Assembly: GCA_027493625.1 (NCBI GenBank)
Contig: JAOSKM010000003.1
Span: 1,020,057-1,084,056 of the forward strand
DNA from: Planctomycetota bacterium
GTDB taxonomy: Bacteria; Planctomycetota; UBA8742; UBA2392
DNA length: 64,000 nucleotides
Reading direction: 5' to 3'
Within the stretch, counting starts at the first letter, position 1; each line of letters starts with the position of its first letter. Below, in pieces: positions 44,476-53,396 of the stretch. Below the pieces are notes generated by a model. That model searched no databases, was not told the DNA's origin, and saw nothing but the letters and a program-made list of their open reading frames with translations. The position numbers were made by a program, and so were the translations under genes.

Positions 44476-45062
44476 GGCAGGCGCACCTCACGGGCCGCAT
44501 GAAGCTCGGGCGTGGAGATGACGACGATTTCGCCTCCTATCAAGCCAGGAGGGCAGAAATCGAGGAGGTCGTCCAGATGCGGAACGTGAACTTCGGCTTC
44601 AGCGGGCAACAGGCGGACGGCAGAACAGAAGGCGTTGTAGGCCTCGAGCAGCCCTTCACGAAGGCGGGCAAGTTCTTTGACATGCTGCATTCGCGCCGTG
44701 CGCAGTTCGTGCAGCAATTGCTGTCGCTCCGTCAGAATGTGCTGACGAACTTTATCGATGGCAAGCCAGCGGCCGGGCGGACTTTCCGGCAACTCGCTGT
44801 ATCGAGAGTCGGCGCGGGCAAGTTGAACCTCGACGCTGCGCTCCACCAGTTCGAACGAATGCAGTTGCTCAAGCAGGTCGTTGAACACGGCCACGACAGT
44901 CTCGGTTTTTGTCGTCAGGCGCGATGCAAGAAACTCGTTCGACGGCAACCGGACTGTAATCGAATGCAAGGACTCGCGAAGCGCAGCCAGCGCGTCCTTG
45001 CGCGGGTTGGTTTGCGCGCGGCTGAACACCGCGCCTTGTTCAATGATCGTGTAGCTTTCCAT
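44472..45062 (-). CDS. Coiled-coil protein upstream of the HerA-type ATPase
   Basis: 196 residues, mainly helical: long heptad-containing stretches (TETVVAVFNDLLEQLHSF, HELRTARMQHVKELARLREG) and a last beta-rich part (LIGGEIVVISTPELHAAREV). The stop overlaps the ATPase start (ATGA), so the two are translationally coupled. In HerA systems the neighbouring gene often encodes a nuclease (NurA) or an adaptor. I see no nuclease motif here, so a structural or adaptor partner is the better guess. Confidence 0.6.
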   Translation of the reverse strand: MESYTIIEQGAVFSRAQTNPRKDALAALRESLHSITVRLPSNEFLASRLTTKTETVVAVFNDLLEQLHSFELVERSVEVQLARADSRYSELPESPPGRWLAIDKVRQHILTERQQLLHELRTARMQHVKELARLREGLLEAYNAFCSAVRLLPAEAEVHVPHLDDLLDFCPPGLIGGEIVVISTPELHAAREVRLP

Positions 45063-46220
45063 GCGACATCACATTCGGATGTCGCGCGGCGCGGTTGATA
45101 AACCGCATCACGCAAGGGTCAAGGATCGAAGCTACGGGCGCAGCACTATTGGGATTAAGAATTGAGTCGCGCGAGCATCACTATCCTGGCAGGCTAGCCG
45201 TACTTGTATCGGCAGTAATAAATATCTGTTCGTCCGAAGTGTTACTTATGAAGCCAGAGTTCTACGCAATGGAAACACTTCGACCCAGCTGCCAGACAAC
45301 GTATTCGTTCGCGTATTCCGTAGATTCCTGGACATAAGTGCATACCCGTATCCGGACGCTACACTTCTAGACGATAGGGGGAATGCCATTCGGGTTCTCC
45401 TGGCTCACGCCACGGCTGATGAGATCAGGGAGAGTAGTGCGCCGCGTCCAAGCAAATGAAGAGCAGCCCTAATCTCGGGGCTGCCCTTCGTACTTACGCA
45501 AGTCCGCTACTTGGCTCCGTCGAGCAGCTGGAGACCAAAGTCCAGAAGGGTGGTCTGACCGAGGAGGGGGCGATGGTTGTCTTGCGAGATGCACCTAAGC
45601 AAACTGCCGTCCGGAAGGGCAAGATGGTTGTGAACATCTTGGTGCAGCATGTTCTGGTGTCCGAGGTGAGCGGGGGAAACTGTCGTAACAAAGTGGGTCT
45701 GAACGTCCATCTGTTTTCTCCTTCCCGTCTTGTGACGGGCTTCGTCGTTGCTCCCCTTTTTCCGTGGGCATACAAGTACCACTGATATTGCACGGTTCAA
45801 GGAAAAACAGCAAGATCCCGGACCAAGAGGCAGCGTGCGACTGTGCGCAAGTGCCTTACACACAATGGGTAAGAATGGAGTTCTGGCCTACGATTTGTTT
45901 GTGGCTTGTTCCGCGCGAGCCGATCCGGCACATCCACTTTCAGGACGGCCGGCAATCGTATGCGGGTTAGTGGTGGCCCTGTCACGCACAGGACACGCAG
46001 GCGCAAGGCATAAATACAAGGCCGGCCAACCAGTTCATTGTTCATCACGATCAGAAGGTCTTCACAACGTTCGACTGCGCTTCGTCGCGCCCGGCCCCGG
46101 CGTTAGGACTCCAGGTTCAACGCCTCAAGCCATTTTTTGGCTTGGGGTGTGGGCCGGAGCCGTTTGGCACCACGTGTGCGTGACAACGTTCTTGAGTGAG
46201 GCCTTCTGTTGGAGGACTTC
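45063..46220. other. Long intergenic region before the integrase gene
   Basis: About 1.16 kb between the ATPase operon and the integrase. Overlapping open frames of ~100 codons on both strands at 45456-45863 have no ribosome sites or recognisable domains. A hairpin (CAAGCC/GGCTTG with a T-rich loop, 46126-46144) lies about 75 bp before the integrase start and could belong to an attachment or termination site. No tRNA could be folded by eye. It may contain one end of the integrated element. Confidence 0.35.
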
Positions 46221-47357
46221 ATGAAACAGGATTGGCACGACTATGCGGGCAAGCTGGAAGCCGCGGAACGCAAGCTGGAGCTTTCCAGCATCTGTGCTCG
46301 CAATAAGCAGCTCATTCGGGATTTCAAGCGACAGCTCCTGCTGGATGGGATCAGCAAGGCGCGCATCCTGGTCTACGCCTCGAAACTACCCATTATCGCC
46401 GAGATTGTCGGCAAGGAGTTCGACCAGTGCGCGACAGAAGACTTGATGGGTTTCGTCGAGTGCGTTGAAAGCAAGCCCTACAGCGAGTGGACCAAGCAGT
46501 CCTACAAGGTTGTTCTGAAGCGCTTCTATCGTTGGCTGAAGAACACCGGCCGCGAGTACCCTGAAGAGGTCAAGTGGATCAGAACCAACATCCGTCAGGA
46601 TCGGCTGAAACTTCCCGGCGAGGGAGACTTGACCACGCAGGAGGAGGTTGAGCGGCTGACAAACTCCGCCGATCACCCCCGCGACAAGGCGCTTGTCGCG
46701 GCCATCTACGAGAGCGGTTGCAGGATCGGCGAGATCGGCACGCTGCTGATCAAGGACGTCAGCTTCGGCAAACTCGGTGCACACCTGAACGTCATTGGCA
46801 AGACGGGGTCAAGGCAGGTCTTTCTCATCAACGCCGCTCACTATCTCGCGTTGTGGCTCAGCATCCACCCGGATCGCAACAACCGCGAAGCGCCGTTATG
46901 GGTGAACATCGGCAACACCAACCGTGGCAAGCAGATGAACTACCCCGGCATCCGCAAACTGCTCTACAACCTGTTTCGAAAGGCCGGAGTGAACAAGAAA
47001 AGCAAACCGCACAACTTCCGGCACGCGCGGGCAACCCACTTGGCCTCGGGTTTGAACGAGTTCCAGATGTGCCAGCACTTCGGCTGGAAGCTCGGAAGCA
47101 AGATGCCCGGCACATACATTCACATGAGCGGCAAGAACACCGACGACGCACTGCTCAGGATGCACGGGATAGTCGCTCCCGCGCAGAATGACAGCGTGTC
47201 GAAGGCAACACCATGCCCTCGCTGCGAGCACGTCAACCCTGCCAGCTTCCAGTTCTGCGGCAAGTGTGGTTGCGCGCTGGATGTCAAAGCGGCAATGGAA
47301 GCCGAAGAGCGCACGAAGGCAGTCACCGAAAACGTTCAACCTCGGACGCCGTGCTGA
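46221..47357 (+). CDS. Archaeal-style tyrosine integrase with C-terminal zinc ribbon, probable 3' frameshift
   Basis: 378 residues from the ATG at 46221 (GGAGG 5 nt upstream). The N-terminal core-binding domain is ~1-125. Catalytic residues: Arg in SGCRIGEIGTL, HxxR in HNFRHARATHLA, the aromatic replacement of the last His in FGWKLGSKMPG, and the nucleophile Tyr in TYIHMSGKNTDDAL. A zinc ribbon CPRC...CGKCG follows at about 330-350. This layout, including the GTYIHMSG wording, is typical of archaeal XerA-like integrases. The frame ends at 47357, but another frame continues LNELLRDEEVRELLKRKL to 47422, the kind of helix with which this family usually ends. A one-base shift near 47335 is therefore likely. 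Confidence 0.85.
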   Translation: MKQDWHDYAGKLEAAERKLELSSICARNKQLIRDFKRQLLLDGISKARILVYASKLPIIAEIVGKEFDQCATEDLMGFVECVESKPYSEWTKQSYKVVLKRFYRWLKNTGREYPEEVKWIRTNIRQDRLKLPGEGDLTTQEEVERLTNSADHPRDKALVAAIYESGCRIGEIGTLLIKDVSFGKLGAHLNVIGKTGSRQVFLINAAHYLALWLSIHPDRNNREAPLWVNIGNTNRGKQMNYPGIRKLLYNLFRKAGVNKKSKPHNFRHARATHLASGLNEFQMCQHFGWKLGSKMPGTYIHMSGKNTDDALLRMHGIVAPAQNDSVSKATPCPRCEHVNPASFQFCGKCGCALDVKAAMEAEERTKAVTENVQPRTPC

Positions 47358-47418
47358 ACGAGCTACTGCGGGATGAAGAAGTGCGCGAGCTGCTCAAGCG
47401 CAAACTTGTGGCGATGCG

Positions 47419-47529
47419 CTAACGCTTCCGCCATTGCAGACGCGCTTCTGCTTCGGCGTCTTCAATCAGGTCTTCGAGCTGCTTGATCCAGTCGGGCAAC
47501 TCCGGTTCGTAGGTTGGGTTTGAAGTCAT
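47419..47529 (-). CDS. Very small acidic protein at the end of the membrane-protein operon
   Basis: 36 residues from the ATG at 47529: PDWIKQLEDLIEDAEAEARLQWRKR, an amphipathic helix with a basic end. It overlaps the shifted integrase tail by a few bases on the other strand. It follows the coiled-coil gene by 46 bp on the same strand. It is small and may be a chance frame. Confidence 0.35.
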   Translation of the reverse strand: MTSNPTYEPELPDWIKQLEDLIEDAEAEARLQWRKR

Positions 47530-47575
47530 GCCTTGTTGAGAGTGCGGCGAGTTGATATCGCCTTTCACGCAGGTG

Positions 47576-47758
47576 TCACGCACAGAAAAGAAGATGCTGG
47601 AGCGTGCTGCGTCGGCGTTCAAGAACGTCCAGTTGGGCTTGAAGGTGCGCGCGTTCCTTTGCATCCCAGGCTGGTCGGCTTAGGAGTCTCTGGATGTTGT
47701 CCTGCGCGTTCTCGACGGCACGCAGTTCGTTTCGTAGGTGTTCTTCGCGTGTCTTCAT
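47576..47758 (-). CDS. Small coiled-coil protein coupled to the membrane protein
   Basis: 60 residues, all-helical and charged (EEHLRNELRAVENAQDNIQRL, HLQAQLDVLERRRSTLQHL). The start lies in an ATGA overlap with the stop of the membrane-protein gene. This argues that it is a real part of the same operon. No family known. Confidence 0.55.
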   Translation of the reverse strand: MKTREEHLRNELRAVENAQDNIQRLLSRPAWDAKERAHLQAQLDVLERRRSTLQHLLFCA

Positions 47759-49164
47759 GCGCCACCGGTGCCTTGGAGTAGTTCCGCGCGAACGGCTTGC
47801 ACGACTTCGTCGAGCGCGTTTTCGACTGCCTCCATTTCCTTGAGTGTCTTATCAGCTTGGTGTTCGCGCGCGATTGCCCTTGCCAGCACGCCCTTGGCGT
47901 CTTCGACAAGTCCTTGGCGGATGAGCGTGGCCGCTATGTTTACGTCGGCTTCCAGTTCCTGCTCGATGCGGGCGACGGCTTCTTCCAGGTTTTGCAGGCG
48001 GTCAGCGAGCTTGTTCTGCTCGATCTCTCTGGCGACGATGTCCTTGACCGCGACTCGCTGCTCGCGCGTCATCCTGCCGATTTGTTTTTTGATTCCGATA
48101 AAGGCGTCTCTGTGGAACGAGACGACTTTGCTGGCCTGTCTGTGCAACTCTCCGAGCCGGGCGCGGAGGGCGTGAACCTTGGGCGGCACTTCCTTTAGCT
48201 TGCGCGCTATCAGTTGTTGTGCGGCTGGGTGTTCGATGCGGTCGAGCAGTTTGAGCAGGTAGGCGAGTTCGCTCGCGATCTGGTTTGAGTCCTTTCGTGC
48301 GTCGCGCGTGACACCTTGGAGCGAAGCCTTCGTTGCAGCCTTCTCCGCCCCGACGGGAGTGGGAGGCGCATAAGCTGTGGGTGGCTGTGGCAGGGAAAAG
48401 GGCGGCGTCATTGAGTCTCGATTCGCCGCGAACTGCACAATTCGATAGATCAGAAAGAGCAGCGAGACCGTTAGGGCGATGGCCAGCCAGGGCTGCATGA
48501 GTTCGCTCAAGCCCGGCGCGTAAACAAGCAGGCCGAGCAAAGTCAGCAGGATGCTTAGGAAAGCGGCTGGCAGGCGTTTCAGCCCAAAGCCAGTGATGCC
48601 TTGGTATAACGCGGCGCCGGTCAACAGCAACAGCACAAGCACGGCGAGCGTTCCGAAGCTGCGCACGGAGAAGCCGAACATCGGCTCGGCGGCCGTGATG
48701 GCAACCGCCAGGATGACGCCAAGGCTGACGGCGATGCCGGAGTGGCCAAATCGACGGCCGATGGTCACGTAAGCCGCGCTGATGAACAGGGCTGAGAAAA
48801 GCAGGAAGTCGGCAAGGATGTGGTAGCGTTCATACAGGGTCAGCGGTTGGAAGCCGGCCAGAGGCTCAACCACAAATCCCATTGTCGCAGGCTGGATGAG
48901 CGACCAGCCGACGATGGATGCCAGCGCGACGGCCGCCACAACTCCGACCGGCAGGTGCAGCGCGGGCTTGGACTGAGTTCGGAAGCGGCTCCACGGGTGG
49001 ATGCCCAGCTCGATGTACTTCTCGACTTTTTCGCGGATGGCTTGGGTTTGGAACTCGGCCTTGCTGACGAATCCCAGCGTGTTCTGCTCAACGAGTGGTT
49101 TGATCCATTCGTCGAGGTTCTCCTCTAACGAGAAGCTCTTCCAGTGTGCTCTGCTGCGCGGCAT
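47755..49164 (-). CDS. Multi-pass membrane protein with long coiled-coil tail, archaeal-like
   Basis: 469 residues. Residues ~1-55 (NLDEWIKPLVEQNTLGFVSKAEFQTQAIREKVEKY) resemble the ribbon-helix-helix-like N-termini of archaeal proteins. Residues ~70-245 contain about seven hydrophobic helices (VGVVAAVALASIVGW, ADFLLFSALFISAAYVTIG, LAVLVLLLLTGAALY and others). A proline-rich linker leads to a C-terminal ~180-residue charged coiled coil. Similar proteins occur, to my knowledge, in archaeal integrated elements and DPANN genomes, with unknown function. It might form the membrane part of a transfer apparatus with the HerA-type ATPase. It is 6 bp downstream of regulator B and coupled to the next small gene. 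Confidence 0.65.
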   Translation of the reverse strand: MPRSRAHWKSFSLEENLDEWIKPLVEQNTLGFVSKAEFQTQAIREKVEKYIELGIHPWSRFRTQSKPALHLPVGVVAAVALASIVGWSLIQPATMGFVVEPLAGFQPLTLYERYHILADFLLFSALFISAAYVTIGRRFGHSGIAVSLGVILAVAITAAEPMFGFSVRSFGTLAVLVLLLLTGAALYQGITGFGLKRLPAAFLSILLTLLGLLVYAPGLSELMQPWLAIALTVSLLFLIYRIVQFAANRDSMTPPFSLPQPPTAYAPPTPVGAEKAATKASLQGVTRDARKDSNQIASELAYLLKLLDRIEHPAAQQLIARKLKEVPPKVHALRARLGELHRQASKVVSFHRDAFIGIKKQIGRMTREQRVAVKDIVAREIEQNKLADRLQNLEEAVARIEQELEADVNIAATLIRQGLVEDAKGVLARAIAREHQADKTLKEMEAVENALDEVVQAVRAELLQGTGGA

Positions 49165-49170
49165 GTGTTT

Positions 49171-49446
49171 TCATCCCCGCACGTTCATGTCGTGCAGGCG
49201 GTCGTGAACCTCCTTTCCAAGTTTCGTAATGCGATAAATCTTCGCCCTGGGACGCCCTGGCGTAAGGCACTCGACCAATCGAGCCTTGCACAACTCGGCA
49301 AGCGCCCGCTGGGTGTTAGCCCGTTCAAGCCTCGCCAGTCTGCCGATCGAGCGCTGGTCAAGCTCGCCCGGATTCAGCGCGCGCAGAACCCGCATCTTGC
49401 GCGGGCTCGCGGCCACCGCGCTGGCAATGTCCCAGAACATAAGCAT
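49171..49446 (-). CDS. Winged-helix DNA-binding regulator B, archaeal-like
   Basis: 91 residues from the ATG at 49446 (another ATG follows at 49440; a TTG at 49482 is a third option). Winged helix: SPRKMRVLRALN, then IGRLARLERANTQRALAELCKARLVECLTP and the wing RPRAKIYRITKLGKEVHDRL. The phrase LVECLTP...KIYRITKLGKEV is characteristic of archaeal ArsR/MarR-type regulators. It is the first gene of an operon with the membrane protein (gap 6 bp), so it probably controls that operon. Confidence 0.72.
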   Translation of the reverse strand: MLMFWDIASAVAASPRKMRVLRALNPGELDQRSIGRLARLERANTQRALAELCKARLVECLTPGRPRAKIYRITKLGKEVHDRLHDMNVRG

Positions 49447-49482
49447 TAAAACCGCGCGTGCATTCAAATCTGTTGCCGTCAA

Positions 49483-49699
49483 TCAGTTGTCGCTTGAGAG
49501 CTGAAAGCGTGTCGGCGTCACGCCTTTTCAGTAGTCCATTTGTAGCATTTCCCATTCGTCACCCCTGCCTCCACCGTGGTTTCCTGATGTGAGCCGCGGA
49601 TTAAGGCTTTGCTGACGCTGGGCGTATCGCAGCGAGAAGGACCGGCGTCCAGTGGTGTTAGCCGAGAGACTTGGCGCGCTGCAGAAGTTCGTCGTTTTG
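49483..49699. other. Short region between regulator B and the IS3-family element
   Basis: A minus-strand frame ending in GDEWEMLQMDY (stop near 49528) may be the severed 3' end of the NACHT gene on the far side of the IS, but this cannot be shown. It should also contain the promoter of the regulator B operon. Confidence 0.3.
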
Positions 49700-49768
49700 G
49701 TCTGCCCCGGAAAACTGAGCCAGGTGTTATGAGAGTTCTGAGCGGCCGTGAGGCCGGAAAGGACTGTC

Positions 49769-50047
49769 ATGAAACGCAAACGTCGAACGCCCGAGCAGGT
49801 CATCGCCCTGCTGCGTGACGCCGAGGCTGACCTGGCCGCGGGCCTGTCGGTCGAGCAGGTCTGCAAGAAGATCGAGTCAGCCAGCAGACGTACTTCCGCT
49901 GGAAGAGCCAGTACGGCGGGCGCCAAGGGCAACACCATGAAGCGCCTCAAACAACTGGAGGCCGAGAACAAGCAGCTCAAGAAGGCGGTGGCCGACCTGA
50001 CGCTGGAAAAGCAGGCCTTGAAGGACATCGCCGAGGGAAACTTCTAA
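49769..50047 (+). pseudogene. IS3-family OrfA (helix-turn-helix), two compensating shifts
   Basis: 92 codons. KRRTPEQVIALLRDAEADLAAGLSVEQV is the HTH_Tnp_1-type N-terminus. Around 49880-49920 the frame is shifted: the alternative frame gives the expected QQTYFRWKSQYGG. It then returns to the leucine-zipper part KQLEAENKQLKKAVADLTLEKQ and DIAEGN. One missing and one extra base explain this. A GGAAAGGA site precedes the ATG. Confidence 0.75.
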
Positions 50048-50049
50048 CC

Positions 50050-50879
50050 CCGGCGCGCCGCAGACAGGTCGTGAAACACGTGCACGCGCGCTGGGGGCAT
50101 CGGAACGCAAGGCCTGCAAGACGGTCGGTCAGGCACGCAGCACGCAGCGCTACAAACCGCAAAGGCGGGTCACAAGAAGAAGCGCTTCTGAAGCGGATGC
50201 TGGAGCTGGCGGGCAAGCACCCGCGCTATGGCTACCCGCCGCGTCTGGAGCCTGCTGCGACGGGAGGGCTTCAGGGTGAACCGCAAGCGGGTCCACCGGC
50301 TGTGGAGAAAACACGGCCTGAAGGTGCCGCAGAGACGGCGCAAGAAGCGGGCCACCGGCCAAGGCAGCAACGGCTGCGCGGCAAGGCGTGTGGAGCACCG
50401 GAATCAGTGTGGGCGTGGGATTTCACCCATGATCGCACGACAGACGGCCGGGCCTTGAAGTGGCTGAGTGTGGTCGATGAGTGGACGCGGGAGTGTCTGG
50501 TGCTTGAGGTGGGACGCAGCTTCAAAGCCGTGGACGTGATCGAGGCGATCGCGGAGGCCATGAAGCGGCACGGAGCACCGATGCGCATAAGAAGCGACAA
50601 CGGCCCGAGTTCATCGCCATAGCTTTGAAAAGCTGGCTGAAGAGGGCGAAGGTGGAGACGCTGTATGTGGAGCCTGGAAGCCCGTGGCAGAACGGCTATG
50701 CGGAGAGCTTCCACGCCCGGCTGAGCGACGAGCTGCTGGAGCAGGAGTTGTGGACAAGCGTTGAGGAAGCGAAACTGCTGTCGAGAAGGTGGCAATGGGA
50801 GTACAACCATGAGCGGCCGCACTCATCGCTGGGGTACTGCACCCGGCGGAGTACGCGGCCGAGCAACCGACTCTCATAA
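50050..50879 (+). pseudogene. IS3-family OrfB (DDE transposase), multiple frameshifts
   Basis: Fragments in changing frames: KHPRYGYRRVWSLLRREGF, VNRKRVHRLWRKHGLKVPQRRRK, then VWAWDFTHDRT (first Asp), RSDNGP (second Asp) and GSPWQNGYAESFHARLSDELL (Glu), ending in YNHERPHSSLGY. These are the rve core and the typical C-terminus of IS3-group transposases. The gene cannot produce an active enzyme as sequenced. Confidence 0.8.
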
Positions 50880-50911
50880 AAACCGGTAAAAAAACCAGGC
50901 GGCGGGCAGTT

Positions 50912-53178
50912 TGACGCGAAGGGGTTATCGAGGAGTTGGTGGACTCGGCGTGAGTGCTTGCGAACCGGGTGGTACACGTCCCTGAGCTTCCATGCAATGC
51001 CCTGGTTGATCAGCATTTTCAGCACGGGCTCGACATAGACCTCGATAGATTGAGGCAGTCCCCGGTGAAATGCACCAACAACGCGGCCCGAGCCCCGCTG
51101 CCTGAACAGCTTTTTCAAGGACACCAATAACGCTTTAACAGAATCCTCGACATTGAACTGTACGATGGCGTCTGTCGTGTCAAGCGTGTCGAATGACGTT
51201 TCTCCGGTTGCTCCCGTGATTTCAATGCCTTCAGGCAACTTCGATTGCGATATTGCTCCCGCCACTTTATTTATGTGGCAATTAGCGAAAGACACGCTTG
51301 ATTGGGAAACGAATGCGCCAAGCACGACTCGATCAACTAGCGAGTCTCGAATTCTCAGGCCGCTTACGCCGGCGTCATCAAGGTTCACCTCCGGAAACAT
51401 GTACGCCGGACAGGGTCACTCCGCGAAGATCAAGAACGGCCGCGTCCTCAGCGGCCCAGGTCATCGCTACCTGGAACAGGTCGCCACCAAGTTGGCAGTC
51501 CGAGTTTTGCCTGATGAACTCTTGCAGTGTGTCGTACGTCCACTTGGCTTGTCTCAGTTCATAAACAGCTACGCTGGCTGCCAGTTCATCAAGCGATCCC
51601 ATCCATCGCCGGTGGTCCACTGGATTGCCGCGACTTCTTGCCTCCGGTCCTGTCCTGGCACCCTGAAAGAGCAGCCTCGCAATTCCCAACCCTTGTAGAG
51701 TTTCCAGAAACTCCTGTTCGATGAACGAGCGCGTGCCTGGTTCCGCGTCTCGCGCGGTCAGACCAGGGAGTCGTTGAAGCTGCATTGTGACGGCATCACC
51801 AGCCGCCTGGCCAGTTGCAGTCGTATACGCCTGTACTAACATCGACGCGCTAATCGGACCAGCGCCAGTCGGCGTTGCTCGAACTTCAAGCGACAGTGTC
51901 TCGAGGACCTGACGCACGGTGTCCGCGTCCATCGCAGCCTCTTTCGTGCTCAGCTTCTCTCTTGCAGATTAGATTGACCAGGTCCACCCATGCACGTGCA
52001 CGACCCTGCGAGAAGTCAATTGAAAGGACATCCTGCAGGAGTTGGCGTCTTGCCAAGTAACCCAACAGCAACGGTCGTCTAGGAAGCCAGTCTGGAAGCG
52101 GAGAGGAAAAGCCCTTTCGCTTCAGGTACTGAGCGGCACGGTCTTCATCGAACTCTTCAATCCGAACACGAACCAACTTGTGGGATCGAAGCCCCAAGGC
52201 GTGGAGCATCTCGGCATCATTGTCAAAGTAGTGGTCACGCCCCGCGAGTACGATACCAGTAGCATCCGGCGACTTTAAAACCATCTCCTTGACGCCTGCA
52301 AGGGCGGTGCGGCGTATCTCCCTGAGCACTTCGCTTTTTTCTATCTGGACGACGCCTTGAGAGGCCACCTCGTCAAAGCCATCGATGAGCAATGCGAGAC
52401 TTCCCGTCCTCCACGCCACGGTCAGATCACCCTCACGATGCAGACTTAAAGAACGACCATGCCGGAGAAAAATCTCGTCCGCATATTGGGCGCCCCAATG
52501 CTCTCGCAAGTTGATCGCCACGGGGACGCAGTCGATCTCCGCGCTGAGGTACTTGTCGCGCAGAGCGAACCAGAGTTGTCTGACTGTGAGACTCTTCCCT
52601 GAACCGAATGGCGCTAGGAGAACCAGCGTAAACCCCTGCGCTACTTTCTGGAGGAGGTCATCAAACGCAATCGGAAGCCGAGTCTCTAGGTTTGTCATTG
52701 GGGGCTCGATGAACTCGTCCGCGGCGACAGTTATAGACTCTGTGTCAAGGTCTCTCGCAGAGCCAAACACAGCGTGCTCGCGCTTCATGACGTAGTCTCT
52801 GCCATCAAAGAACCGCTCGCGAAACTGGCGCATGGAAAGCAACTCGACGTCGTGCTCGCGCGCATGCGTTGTATGCGGTGCCTCCGGGGTCTTCTCTACG
52901 ATCATCCATGACTTGACCGCAACGCCGCGCTGGCGTTCCTTCGATGCGGCAAACACGAGCTTTTCCACGTCCTCCTTAACCTTCTGGAATTTAGTGCTGG
53001 TTGTTGCCATGAGTAGGTGTGTGACGTACCGACTCTCAGCAACACCGTCGATTTCGATGTGGCTCTTCCCTTTCTTGAACAAACGGGACTTGCAACCGCC
53101 TGCTGGGATTTCAAACACAGCGTCTGCGGTGCGGCGAACATCGTCCTCGAACTGCCTGTCGTTCTGGTACTTGCTCAT
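50912..53178 (-). pseudogene. NACHT-type STAND NTPase with nuclease-like N-terminus, frameshifted and cut by an IS
   Basis: From the ATG at 53178. Residues ~1-130 look like a PD-(D/E)xK nuclease module (EIDGVAE, then MATTSTKFQKVKEDVEKL). The NACHT domain follows with Walker A APFGSGKS (189-196) and Walker B LALLIDGFDEVA (261-272). A helical middle region and pentapeptide-like strands (LDLRGVTLSGVHVSG, VNLDDAGVSGLRI) come after. One-base shifts near 51945 and 51395 join three frames. The frame ends where the IS3 element starts. NACHT proteins with effector nucleases are bacterial anti-phage sensors that trigger abortive infection. Here the gene appears inactivated, though the frameshifts may be sequencing errors. 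Confidence 0.78.
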
Positions 53179-53396
53179 ACGGTTTCCTATGCCCTTGCTT
53201 GAGCAACGCGGTGCCACTTGATCAGGTCTGCGTCCGTGACCTAACCAGCGTGCATTGTTCTTTTCCATATAGAAAACAAATCGTGGCAAAGAAGGGTCCT
53301 TTCGGTCCCTTCTTGCTTCCCGCTTGGAGTGCTCTCCTTGCCCGGGATACCGCGGATGTCTGATGCAGTCCGACGACGGCTGCTCCCGTGCGCGGA

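Larger units (their letters stand above)
49700..50912 (+). mobile_element. IS3-family insertion sequence, degenerate, inserted in the NACHT gene
   Basis: About 1.2 kb with imperfect ends: TCTGCCCCGG at 49701-49710 and its counterpart GGCGGGCAGT at 50901-50910. The ATGAGAG just inside both ends also matches. Between them are orfA and orfB of an IS3-type transposase on the plus strand. The minus-strand NACHT reading frame breaks off at its right end, so it inserted there. Confidence 0.7.

Noticed and set aside
45456..45863. Protein genes of about 100 codons on either strand
   Set aside because: They overlap each other on opposite strands, lack ribosome sites and show no recognisable domain or signal.
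46111..46144. tRNA remnant or attL site before the integrase
   Set aside because: GGTTCAA followed by a hairpin looked suggestive, but no cloverleaf could be drawn and no second copy of the sequence was found.
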